Under the pieces are notes generated by a model. The model made no database searches and was not told the DNA's origin. It was given only the letters and a program-made list of their open reading frames with translations. Shown in pieces: positions 10,640 through 21,597 of a stretch of 64,000 bases of DNA. Position numbers and translations under genes: made by a program. Numbering within the stretch: the first letter of the stretch is position 1; each line of letters begins with the position of its first letter. This DNA comes from Mastigamoeba balamuthi (taxonomy: Eukaryota; Evosea; Mastigamoebida; Mastigamoebidae): NCBI GenBank assembly GCA_902651635.1, contig CACRSC010000016.1, positions 175,412 to 239,411 on the forward strand, read 5' to 3'.

Positions 10640-10991
10640 TGAGACACTGCATCGCACATCCAAGGCAAGGCAAGGCAGGTCTTTCTTTCATTGCACAACC
10701 GAGTGATGGCCCTTATCTGGGGAAGACACAGGACGTGGAATCAGCGCAATTCCTTCTCTCTTGAGCCGGGTTGAAGTCGAGTTCGCACCGATACCTGGTT
10801 TGCTGCAAAAATGGAGCACCGGCGGAAATCATGCGATGAGAAATGGTGTTCGCCGAGTGGCCAATGGCCGGAAAAAGAGCAGGAAATGGACGTCCGGGCC
10901 AATCGACCCCGGAATGGAACTGCTGCACATCTTTTGAGGATCTCAGTTGCACAGCAACACACCCACATCTTATTCAGACCCGGCACCGCCA
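10640..10991. other. Intergenic region
   Basis: About 350 bases between two plus-strand Sel1-family copies. Contains the direct short repeat caaggcaaggcaaggcag near 10660. It should hold the promoter of the 10992 gene; no core element recognised. Confidence 0.35.
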
Positions 10992-12567
10992 ATGCTCGTC
11001 TCCGCCCCGCTCACCACGCGCGTCGCGCACCACACTTCGGCTGGTGGCTGCAACACCGTCGGGCCCAGCAAGACGCCGCCTGTGCCGCCCGAGGACACCG
11101 CCGCCGCCCGACTCTGCCCGCGGGACCTGCGGGGCTTCCGGGCCAAGCTGCCCTGCTGCTGCCCGACGAGCCCCGGGTGGTCGTCGCCCCTGCTGCCCGC
11201 CAGCGCCCCTCCGTCGCCGTGCCCGCCGAGCCGCGTGGCCGGCGAGTGGGCCGAGCGCATGCTCGACGCGTCGTCAGCCCCGCTGGTGGCCCCGACGAGG
11301 GCGAGGGAGAGCACCGAGAGGGCGTCGCAGCCGCTGAGCATCGCGGGGGCCGAGGTCGACGAGGCCGACGTGCTGCCCAGGGAGTGGTTCGCGCTCGTCG
11401 CCCGCGAGCTGGACCTCTTCGTCGGGTGCCCCGACTTCCGCAGACGCGTCAACGAGGCGCTGGCCCCGTACGGCGCCGACGACCACGACAGCACCAGCGC
11501 CGCCCGCGACGTGTTCGAGCACTGCCTCAAGCCCGCCGTCCGCGGCCTCGAGCCCTTCCGCGGCTGCCTCTACACGGCCGTCGCCGCCCCCGACGGCAGA
11601 GACCTCGTCCGCGGCGACGTCCTGACGTGGCACACGCTGGCCTTCGCCTCGCCCGACGACGGCGCCGTCACGGGGCTGTGCCGCACGTTCGCGAGGGTTC
11701 CCGGCGCTCGCGTTGTGCTGCTGCAGTGCCACGTCACAGAGGGCGCGTGGCTGCTGTCCGCGGGACCGCAGGGGAGCAGCGAGGGGCCGCGGGAGGTGGT
11801 GCTGGAGCCGGGGTGGGCGTACGACGTCGTGTGCACGGGGACCACGCGCACGGGCCCCGCAGCGTGGGCAACGCTCTCCCAGCGCTGCGTGGCCCCGGAG
11901 GTCTTCGTGGGGGCTGACGTCCCGCTCTCGACGTCGTCGGCGGCGTCGCTGGACGTGGCGCTGCCCGTGCTCTGCCGCATGGTCGACGACAACGACGTCT
12001 CCGCCGCTGCCGCTGCCCTCCCTGTCATCCGCAGGGCTGCAGCCAGCGACCCCCTCGTTCTCGCTGTCGACCTGTTCGGCGCCGCCCTCAGGGCCTCGTT
12101 TCCCTCGCTCTTGCGGCTCCCTCAGGGCAGGGGGCCCCTGTGATGCCACCGAGGAGCAGAGGGAGAGGGCGAGTCTGCGGCTGGCAGAGGTGTCGCAGTG
12201 GTTCATGCTGTCTCCCACGATGGCGTGGCTCGTGGGCGCCTGGCACCGTGTCGTCGACCGTGACAGCGAGAGGGCCATCGCGTGCCTCGAGACCAGCAGG
12301 ACTGGAGGCAGCGCTCTGGGCACGCTGGAGCTGGGGCTGTGCCTGGCAGAGGCCGAGGAGGGGCTGAGGGACGAGGGCAGGGCTGCTGCGCTGTTCGAGG
12401 AGGCTGCGGAGGCTGGCAGCGCAGAGGCACTGGTGGCCCTGGGAAGAGCACTACTCTGTAGCGATGTTATGAGGGACGTAGGTGAGGCCAAGCGCAGGTT
12501 CAGCCTCGCTGCTGCGATGGGCAGCGCCAGTGGTGCACGAGAGAGGGCCTTATGTACCAATGAGTGA
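10992..12567 (+). CDS. Sel1-repeat/ART-like protein, frame interrupted near 12100
   Basis: Starts at ATG 10992 (MLVSAPL). Frame 1 carries the N-terminus, the helical region (LPREWFALVARELDLFVGC), the ART-like core (GCLYTAVAAPDGRDLVRG, DVLTWHTLAFASPDD, EGPREVVLEPGWAYDVV) and LDVALPVLCRMVDDND, then runs into a stop at 12141. The C-terminal half continues in the next frame (TEEQRERASLRLAEVSQWF to the TGA at 12565-12567) with two Sel1 repeats. Against the paralogue at 10140-10180, there is one extra t in the run at 12099-12101, which explains the shift as a single-base insertion or sequencing error. A 28-base GT-AG intron here would also restore the frame but is shorter than any other intron seen. 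In the ART-like core the Arg position is Thr/Ala, as in the paralogue. Confidence 0.7.
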
Positions 12568-13179
12568 TTTGTTTGTTCTCATAAAGCAAAACAGAGAGCT
12601 AGACTCAAGAGATGCGTCAGACGGAATTATTGGCTTGAGGTGCTCGCATAGGCAGTGCATTTATGCCATTTCCGCAGAATGCGAGAAGTTCAGAACGGTC
12701 TCGGAATCGCATGAGACGTGTTAGGAATTCCGTGAAATGAGGAGGAAGACGTTGTGAAAAACACTGATCCCCGATAAAATAAAGAGCAGATTGGCGTGAG
12801 GCCAGTTCAGATTCGAGAGCAGGCAAGCCACCTGACTGGCGGGACCTCTTTGTACATGAGTGCCTGTGCGTGCGAGTTATCCTCCTGCTGAATCCATTAT
12901 GTCTGCGCCGGTGAGTATGGAATTAGTTCATGTGGACATTACCTCTGCTTCCTAGCATCGGGGAATCCTCTCAGAATGATACGCCCGTGGTCAGGGCCGG
13001 TACACAGCGGGGTTCTCAGGCGAGTGTTCAGCGCGCTCTCGCTCCTTGTTATTCGTTGATGGGTATTATTGCTGGTGGCCTACGGATTTCCCCCGTCAAC
13101 TTCCTGTGGGTTCGAATATTGTGGAAATCTGCTCAGTGTTATTTCTATTGTGGCAAAGAGAGCATCTCGAACGAGAGAC
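12568..13179. other. Intergenic region
   Basis: About 610 bases between the Sel1/ART gene and the C2-kinase gene, moderately AT-rich. Short frames show no conserved motif. It should contain the kinase promoter. Confidence 0.4.
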
Positions 13180-15222
13180 ATGTCGTTCGCCAATACCCAA
13201 GTCCACCCGAGTGAACTCGGAGAAGACACCCCTGCGCCGTCTCCATCACTCTCTCACGTTTGTCCTGATGGTCAGCCAACACGGAACGGCAACGAGGGCT
13301 TCTTCAGTGCCGAAGAGCCAGCAGAGACCCTCCGCAGCCCTGAGTACAACGCTACCACCGACAGTGGGAAAGCAGGGCCTCTTGTTTCTCCGCGTGCACT
13401 GCAAGGAGAGGTGGAGACGGACCACTCACAGTTGTATCAGATCATCTGGCCAACCATAAATAGAGCTCACCAATCTGTCTGGTTGTGCAGAAGGCAAGAG
13501 ACACGGGTCCAGTTCGATGTGATCTCGGTCACTGGTAGGTCATTCGCTCCACCCTCTTCTCAGTGAGGGAGGTCAGTCTGCGAGGTCAGGAACCTTGAGG
13601 TCTCGGAGCCGGCAAATGCTCCCCAGGTGCTCGTGCAGCTCAGTGGTGAGACAGAAATCGAGACTTGTCCCGCCTTTGTGATCGCAGGGGTCGCCACCTG
13701 GTCTCTCGAAACACACGAGTTCGTTAGGTAAGTCATGGAGCTGGTCCAACGACACAAGATTCACAACAATCACAGCGAGCTCAACCATGCGAGCACGCTC
13801 ACCATAAAGCTGCGTAAGATCGCATCACACCCACACCCCGCAACAGAAAACTTCGAAGCAGGAGAGTTACTAGTAAGAGATATTCACCTGTCGCTGAGTT
13901 GCATTCTTACAGCTGAACAGGGAAAGCACGAGCTCGATCTCCAGAGTGCATGGAACACTGTCGCCTTTTCTCATAAACTTCCTCTTAGAAATGGACATAC
14001 GCAGTGGGATAGACACGTGGTTCAGATTGGATGGGGTTGTGGGAGAGCTGCGCCTTATCATTCGCGCAACTGCAGTGAGTCTCTGATATAACGGTATCTC
14101 TCTCACTTGGATACTCAGGGTGTCCTCCTCGAGGACAAGTATCAAATCGGAAAAGTCTTAGGAGTCGGGGCACAGAGTACAGTCTTCCTTGTCACAAACA
14201 GAGAGACAGGAATGCTGGCTGCGGCCAAAGTCATCAACAAGAACCTGCTTGATTCGAGCCAACTTCGTTTGTTGTACAGCGAAATTCGTATTATGTAATA
14301 TAATCCAATTTTCCATCCTGAGAAAGAAACAGGAGAAGGCTGAAGCATCCGAACATAGTGGAACTGTTTGATGTGTTTCATTCTGTACACACGGTCACTC
14401 TCGTCATGGAACAGTGAGTTCGATTGAAGAAAGATCATGCTCATGTATCTGAAGTGCAAGCGGAGGGGAACTCTACGAGGAACTGTCCTCAGGTGGTGGT
14501 CTCTGTGAGAAGGATGCTCAGTTCGTGTTCCGGCAGGTAGTTCAGGCAGTCTGTTTTCTTCACTCCTTGGGTATTGCCCATCGAGATCTCAAGGTACATC
14601 TGAATTGAAAAAGAGAAATAATTGACCAATTAAATCAGCCTGAGAACATCCTTATACAACGAGGGGAGGTTCCGATAATCAAACTGGCAGACTTTGGTGT
14701 ATCATCAGAGTCTGGACACAGTAAGGAGATTCTACCATTACAATCTGAATTCATTATGTAGGCTTGAAATCCATGTGTGGATCTCCAAGTTACGTGGCTC
14801 CAGAGGTTCTTAAGAGCAAACAGTACACTCAAAAATGTTACTGCTGGAGTCTTGGTGTGGTTCTTTATACTCTTCTCAGTGGGGACGTTCCATTTAAAGC
14901 AAAGAACCACGAGGTCCTTTTTGCCAGAATCTCCGGGGGTGTGTACTCGCTGTGTGGAAGGTGCTGGGATCATGTGGGCTCAGAGGCAAAGGATCTTATT
15001 TCGAAGCTGCTTACAGTTGATCCTACTCTTCGTTACAGTGCATCACAATGTTTGGCCCATCCTTGGTTGAGCTTCAGCCCGAGCAATGATAGTTCTCATG
15101 TGATGGTCCCTGTTAGCTTTTCTCTTCACGAGAAGAGCTTGTTTTCATGTTCTCAATCCATGTGCCCCCGAACTGATTCCCTTCAGCAAATACACTCACT
15201 GAGTCCCAGACTGGTTCGATAA
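13180..15222 (+). CDS. C2-domain serine/threonine kinase (CAMK/Chk2-like catalytic domain)
   Basis: Eleven exons join in frame to 537 residues: 13180-13534, 13577-13727, 13776-13813, 13847-13872, 13921-13945, 13989-14074, 14119-14294, 14333-14413, 14461-14593, 14639-14720, 14762-15222. Introns are 33-48 bases with GT-AG ends. The N-terminal 110 residues are polar. A C2 domain follows (about 110-235): VQFDVISVTVCEVRNLEVSE, ATWSLETHEF, STLTIKLQNF, DTWFRLDGVVGELRLII. The kinase (about 238-500) has the glycine loop GVGAQSTV, Lys in AAKVI, HRDLKPEN, DFGV, GSPSYVAPE and a C-terminal PWL. The usual Asp in the DxWSLG motif of helix F is replaced (CYCWSLGV), which may weaken the fold or regulation. 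C2 domains bind membranes, often with calcium; too few acidic loop residues are seen here to predict calcium binding. The exon model is my reconstruction; the catalytic part is firm, the first exon less so. Confidence 0.8.
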
Positions 15223-15637
15223 TTTTTGGTTCTATGCTTGACATTCAATAGCAGAAGGCGTGGAGTGTTCATAAAAGAGCCTTCCATTCATTCTGTGCTC
15301 TGGAGGTGACTGGCTTCACTCGGAAAAACAACTTAAACTGTTTACAGGTCACAGAAGCAAAGGGATATTCTCGGAACTGCAGTGCTGAGAACACTCAATC
15401 GACTGCTGTACCAGGCGACGCAATATTTGGTAATCTCGTTGAATTACCTGCGTATAAATGTTGAATTATCCAAGCAGATAGGTATGACATATCACAAGAA
15501 CAGAGAACGGAACCACTTGTACTAATATTCGAGACCTTCGACTACTAAATAAACTCGTGCACTGTCCCACGAGGGTGCTCTTTTTCAAGTTTCAGCTTGA
15601 TAATGTCATGAGCTGAGAAAATAAGTGTTCTTTGATC
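15223..15637. other. Convergent intergenic region, AT-rich
   Basis: Separates the 3' ends of the kinase (plus) and the TPP enzyme (minus). AT-rich; several aataaa-like strings (e.g. ctaaataaac near 15545) could serve polyadenylation. No gene seen. Confidence 0.45.
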
Positions 15638-17999
15638 TTATTTGTAGCTCATGAGGCGCTCGCCCTTGTCGTTCCATGAGCTCATGGGCGCCCCAATAAG
15701 TGGGTCCACAGAAACGTGGATTACCACAGGTCCCCTGTTGGCATCTATGTGGTCAAAGGCCTCGCGCAGAGTGCTGGAGACCTTGCTCACATCGTTGCTA
15801 TCCAGACAGAGCCCCTTCGCCCCGAATCCCTTTGCCACAGTAGCAAAGTCGGTCTGGCCAATGTCCATGAAGGGGCTGCCAACAACGCGGCGCAGCACCG
15901 CGTTGCGGAACACGAAATAGACGAAGCTCGTGTTGTACTGCACTGCCGTCGCCAGCTCCTGCACCGACATGAGACACCCGCCGTCACCCGCGATTCCAAC
16001 CACCGTCGACGAAGGCTGCGCCATCTTGGCCGCCACGCACGCAGGAAGCGACCAGCCCATCACCCCGTGCTTGGCCGTTGTCAGCATCGTCTCCCTGTTG
16101 CAGAAGTGCAGGAACAGGCCCGTCCACACTGTGTTGTCCCCCACGTCTGGCACGATGATCGTGTTCTTGCGGCTCCCGAGCACAGCCTCGAGGCAGTGGA
16201 GCAACAGCACGGGGTGTACGAACTGCTCGTTGGGTACGATAGCGTCCTGGTGAAACTGTATGTGGAGCACGTGAGCTGAGATTCAGCCAAAGAGACACTG
16301 GAGTGCGCCACTTGCCTTGGCGATGAAGGACTTCTTCTTCGTGAGGAGGTCGGCGATTGCCGCCTGGGCCTTTGGGCACGGAGACTTATCCTTGAGGGCT
16401 TGGGCGACGCTCTTGGAGATCCCGTCGAGGGCCTGGCTGAGAGGACCGACAACGGCGGCCTTGGTCGCGAACGAGTGCGCCATGCTGCTGAAGTCGTGGT
16501 CCACCACAATCAGCTCGCGCACCTGCTCGCCTTCGAGCGACGTCACGAAGACCGATGGGTTGTCCATCCCTATTGCCACAACCAATTTGGCTCCCTCAAT
16601 CGTGTCCTGAGATCAAAGGCGCGGGTGAGGAGTCACCGACAAGGCCGAGCCAATGGGGAGTAACTTCAATTGATGTCACAAACGAGATGTACCTGCGATA
16701 CTGCGAACGCTGGCGAGCCGAAGATGCCGAGGACGCCGACGTAATTCGAGTGCAGCTCGCTGACAATGCCCTTGGAGTCCAGCGAGCACAGGACGGGTGC
16801 CGCGATGGCTGTGGCCAGAGCCTAGATGGCCTCGCTCAGCCCACGCGCCCGGGATCCCACCGCCAGCACGACGCCACCGGCGGCCTCGGTGAGCATTTTT
16901 GCCACCTCGTCGAACAGGCATGCACTGAACCGCCCAGGCGCCGTCTCGGCCAGGGCACGGACCGGGTAGTGCGCCAACCCGCGATCATCCCTCAGCACAA
17001 CCTGTGCACGAAACTCAGTATGCGAATGCAAATAATAGTCAGCTTCACCCCGCTCCCCCCTCCCCGGGTGATAGTCGACCTGGTTCAACCCCAATGGGGG
17101 GATACAACAGCTGGCTGGGTGGACGGCCGTGCACGTTTACAAAGCTGAAAATAGCTGACATACAAGGAAATTTCTCAAGTCGTTGAAATTGTACTAAGTG
17201 ACCGCCCTTGCTCCTCGCGGCAACGCAACGCGCACAGCACACACAGCGCTATTAATAGGCACAGAGCAGGGGTGTATGTGGTTGTGCGGGGCACAACAGA
17301 GCGGCAGTGGATAGGGGCGGTCATCGACGCACCCTCTGGATGTCCACGGGGATGTTGAGGTGGACGGCCTCGCGGTTGTTGAGTGCTCGGCCGACGCTCC
17401 TCTGCAGCAGCGCAGGCACGCTCTGCGGGTGCGCAGCCGTGACGGACTGGCCCACCACGGGCCCCAGCACAGCCCCTTGGTCCATCTCCTGGAACTCCAG
17501 CCCGCGCCCCATCTTGTATGTCGGCAGGTCTCCCGTCAGCGCCAGCACCGGCGCGCGGTCTGCCTGCGCGTCCAGCAGGCCCGTCACGAGGTTGGAGGCG
17601 CCTGCCAGGGCCGTGTGGTGGTGAGCAATGTCACACGGTGCTCGGGAGGCAGCGGGGAGTGGAGTGGCCGTCGCACCAGGGCCGCTTGTGGCGATGCAGA
17701 CCGCGAGGCTGCCCGTCAGCTTTGCCTCTGCGCTGGCCGCCAGCGCTGCGTTGGCCTCGGTGCGGCAGACGACGTACTCGATCTTGGCCTTCTCGATGCA
17801 CTGGGCGAGACGAGCACACAGAGAAGGTAACAGGGAGCAGAGCGGTGGTTTGTTAGGCGAGGGAATGCGAGATGCGAGGCAAGAATGGTCGGGGCACCTG
17901 CAGCAGGGGCACCACCGCTGCCCCCAGGTTGCCGTACACGCGCTTCACGCCCTGCTTCGCGAGGGCCTTGACGACGTAGTCCGCAACAGTGCCAGCCAT
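15638..17999 (-). CDS. Thiamine-diphosphate enzyme, pyruvate oxidase/acetolactate synthase type, with in-frame TAG
   Basis: Six exons on the minus strand: 17999-17898, 17800-17677, 17601-17333, 17001-16693, 16606-16316, 16255-15638 (570 codons). The PYR domain has the catalytic Glu (CRTEANAALAASAEAKLTG) and SGPGASNLVTGLLDAQADRAPVLA, split by an intron. The central domain spans VVLRDDRGLAHYPV to FGSPAFAVSQ and DTIEGAKLVVAIGMDNPS. The PP domain has WSLPACVAAKMAQPSS and the TPP motif GDGGCLMSVQELATAVQYN. Length and order fit pyruvate oxidase or acetolactate synthase; which substrate is used cannot be told. Codon 225 is TAG (minus 16824-16822) in the middle of well-conserved sequence, with no intron able to remove it; CAG to TAG by one transition is the likely origin, so this is a recent null allele or a sequencing error. 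The fifth intron (16315-16256) has a GC donor (AAG|GCAAGT), a known minor class. Confidence 0.85.
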
Positions 18000-18584
18000 C
18001 TTATGTCTCTGTCCTCTGTCACGACGTGCGATTGTGTTCAGTTTTATAATGCAGTGATACGTCACGAGGGTGGAGCACCCTTCCACGGCCCTCTGACGTG
18101 GAGTGTCCGGAAATAGCACTGCTGACTGGCTCTGTGGATAGTGCAGACTCGTGCAGCTGTGCTTCTCGTACGTGCAGTCGGTGCTCTAATTATGGTTGTT
18201 AAACAGCATTGCACAGAGGGGCAGTGCAACCCAGTGGTGGTCTGCGAGTGCCGAGGAGCGCGAGCACAGCAGCGGGGTGCACGTGAGGTAGAGGACACTC
18301 CGATAGCTGGGCGTGCTGGCACCCTGACTCTTGTGCTGCAGAGGAGGTCTCTCGGATGTACACCGAGCACAGTAGAACTATCAACCAAGTTGGCACGTGT
18401 GTCTTGAAAGAACTCGAAGAAGGAGCACCTCAGCATCGGAGCAGATCAGATATCTGGGGAAATTCTAGTTACGTGTGCCCGGTGACGCAAGACACCGGAA
18501 ATCGGGAGATTCTCCGGTGAGTCACAGATTCACTTCATAAAGAGCAAGCAATTGGACACACACGCCCCCACCCACCCGCGTGAA
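18000..18584. promoter_or_regulatory. Divergent intergenic region
   Basis: About 585 bases between the TPP enzyme (minus) and NBR1 (plus), so it must hold both promoters. Nothing resembling a conserved gene or RNA was seen; no TATA box is evident. Confidence 0.4.
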
Positions 18585-21230
18585 ATGACCGAGAGGCCGC
18601 GCACCAGCACCAGCACCAGCGTCCCCGTCAAGGTCACGCACGCCGCCCTCGCCGAGACGCGCCGCTTCGTGCTCGAGGTGCCCGCGGGCTGCGCCGGCGC
18701 CTACGCGCGCCTCTGCGCCGACGTCGCGTCGCTCTACTCGCTCGCACCCGCGGCCCGCGTGGCGCTCAAGTACGTCGACGACGACGGCGACCACGTCACC
18801 CTGGCCTCGGACGCCGACGTCGCCGAGGCCCTGCGCGGCGTGCCGCCCGCGGGGGCGCTCTGCCTGCTGCTCTCGGGTACATTTCTAACTGTCACATCGC
18901 CCCGCCCCCCGAGAATTTGCGACGCAGGCATTTCTCGGGACCGATTGAATCCGGAATCAAAAATATCTGAAATACATTTGTGCGTGGCCGGGGGGCGGGT
19001 GCGTATGTAGTCGGCGCAGAGGACGCGGGGCAGCAGCAGCAGCAGCAGCAGCAGGGGCACCAGCAGCAGAACGAGGACGCCAGGGTGGCCGAGCTTGTCG
19101 CGGCGCTGTGGCAGAGGCGCGAGCGCATCGCAGCCCTGATGCCACGCGCCCAGATGGAGCAGCTCACGCGCGTACGCACTCTCCCCATGCTTCTGCTTTG
19201 CTGCCTAGCTGGGTGTGTGGGGGGCTGCGTTCTTCCGTGTCGGTGGGCGACACGGGTACCCGAAATGTACTAAATTGAATGTGCGGACGTTTTCTCGCTT
19301 TGTTTTCTGCTGCATTTCGCCCCGCGATTAATGGGGCATTTCGGAAATTGTACGCGTGGCGCAGGCGCTCAGCGCGATACCGCCGCCGGACGCGTGCGCG
19401 GCGGTCACGTCGGCGCTGGCCAGCAGCCAGGTGCAGGCCATCCTGCCGCACATCGCGGCGGTGCTCGCGGACGCCGTCACGCGCTCGATCGAGCCCCGCA
19501 GCCTCTCGCGTGCGCCCCCCGCACTCTGCACTTCTTTCCTGCTTTTTTCTCCGTACATGCGCCTCACCTGTGCGGTTCGCGGACAGCCGACCCCTCGCCC
19601 TTCGGCATCACGTGCTCGGTCTGCAAGACGCCGATCACGGGCGCGCGCTTCAAGTGCCTGACCTGCGTCGATTTCGTGAGTGCTCCTCCCGAGAGCCCTC
19701 CGCGGTCTCCGGATGCTGTTGTGCTGACTGCGGGACTGTGGGACTGCGCGACTGTGTGTGGGGTGTGCGCGCCAGTCTATGTGCGAGGGATGCGAGAGGC
19801 TGCCCGGGACGCACGACCCGTCGCACCCGCTGCTCAAGGGCCGCTGCCAGTCGGCCCTGGCCAGCGTCTTCTGCCCCACGGCGCCCTTTGGCGGCTACGG
19901 CGGCGCCTCCACGTCGCCCGCCTCGCTGTCGCCGCGCGGGCACTCGGGGTCTGCGTCGGGCGAGGCCTCGCCGCGCTACGCCACGTCGTCGCCCGCCGCC
20001 GCTCTCCCGGCCTCCGCAGCCGCTGCGGCCGCGCCCGAGGAGCAGAGGGCGTCGAGGTGGTGCGGAGTGTTTGTGGAGGACGTGACGCTGCCGCCCGACG
20101 CGCTGATGCAGGCGTCGCAGCGCCGCGTGAAGATCTGGCGCGTGCGCAACACGGGGGCCGACAGGTGGCCGCTGGGCTGCCGCGTCGAGCAGGTCTCGGG
20201 CGAGAGCGTCGCGCTGCCCAACCCCGCCCTGCGCGTGCCCCAGGCGGACCCCGGGCGCACGGCCGACATCGCGGCGGAGATCCGCACGCCGTCGGCGCCC
20301 GGCGCCTACGAGACGCAGTGGCGCGTGACGGACCCCGAGGGCCTCGCGGTGGTCCCCGCGCTGCGCCTGAGGATCACGGTGCCCGAGGACCAGGGCTCCG
20401 CGGCGCCCCCGCCCTACGCCTCGATCATGATGCTGCCCTCGTTCGCGCAGCCCGAGGCCTCGCAGCACAGGCAGCAGCCGCACATGGGCAGCCCCGTGGT
20501 GCCGCCCTACGCCTCGCCCGTGTCGGCCGTCGCCGAGCCCCCGCACCCGGCAGCGGCGCTCGTCGCCCCCGCGCCCGCGGCCGACGCCCTGGAGCCCGCG
20601 CCTGTCGCCGCCCCGCTGCCCCCGTGCCCGGCCACCTCGTTTGCCCCCCCGGAGCCCCCGACGCAGGCCGTGTTCTTCCCCCCTGCGCCCGCGGTGGCAG
20701 CGACTGCGGCGGTGGCTGCGGAGGCGCCGCGCCCGGCGCTGACGATTGTGGTGCCGGACCCCACGCAGCAGGCCATGGCGGCCATGTCGTCGAGCGCCAG
20801 CGCCAGCGCTGCCGAGAGCATCTCGCCGGACCCCACGCGCAAGCCCGCGGTGGTGCCCTGCGTCGTGCCCTGCGTCGTGCCCGTCGTCGTGCCGGAGCTG
20901 CAGAAGCCCGCGGAGACGGCAGCGGCGGCAGCAGCGGAGCCGCAGCCCGAGGCTCCGGCGCAGGCCAAGGAGCAGCCGCAGCCGCAGCCGCAGCAGCCCC
21001 AGCAGCAGGCGGAGGAGGCGGAGAGCAAGGTGGACGACGACTACATACCGCCCGAGGCGTTTGAGGAGCAGACGCCGCTGGAGGTGTTTGCGGAGCTGGG
21101 GCTGGACGAGCCCAAGCAGCTGATGATGAGGCAGCTCGAGTCGATGGGGTTCACCAACTTCGAGAAGCTGCTGCCCCACGTGCGCAAGGCCTCGGACATA
21201 CAGGACGTGCTCAACAAGGTCCTCTCGTAG
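18585..21230 (+). CDS. NBR1: NBR1-like selective-autophagy receptor
   Basis: Five exons (18585-18876, 19011-19171, 19365-19509, 19587-19675, 19776-21230) give 713 residues with the full NBR1 order. PB1 domain at about residues 15-97 (VKVTHAALAETRRFVLEVP, ending with the acidic DADVAEALRG). A Gln run encoded by cag repeats follows at about 105. ZZ zinc finger at about 203-250 (GITCSVCKTPITGARFKCLTC then MCEGCERL), split by an intron. NBR1/FW immunoglobulin-like domain at about 323-430 (VKIWRVRNTGADRWPLGC). Then a long Pro/Ala-rich linker and a C-terminal UBA domain (MRQLESMGFTNFEKLLPHV). NBR1 bridges ubiquitinated cargo to Atg8 on autophagosomes. An Atg8-interacting motif is possible at EVFAEL in the acidic stretch before the UBA, but this is a weak call. 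Start chosen at the first ATG upstream of the PB1 domain. Confidence 0.92.
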
Positions 21231-21597
21231 ACCACCCAGCTCCCCCTTCCCCTTCTTTCCTCCTCCACGTACACACACCCCCTTCTCTCTACGCTACAGC
21301 TACAGCGCAGTGCGCACCCGTCTCCTCTTCCCCGTGGGCAGCGACGCGTGCAGCTGCGGTCTCAGAAGAACACGACTGTGTTTGGCAACACGGTGGGTGC
21401 TTGTTTGGGGCAAGGGGGCCATTGTATCGCACGGACACGCCGCGAGTCGTTCTACGTCACGATCAAAGATAGGAAGTAAATCCGGGTAGGATACTTGGTT
21501 AGTTAATCTGGGGCAAGTGAACCTTATTCCCAACGCGATCATGGCCGTTTTTCTGTCAGAATCCACACGTGTGGCTGTTAGGACCTCATCGCAGATC
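21231..21597. other. Intergenic region
   Basis: Between NBR1 and the first arabinanase, both on the plus strand. Pyrimidine-rich just after the NBR1 stop. It should carry the arabinanase promoter; no core motif recognised. The arabinanase frame is open about 80 bases upstream of the chosen ATG. Confidence 0.4.
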
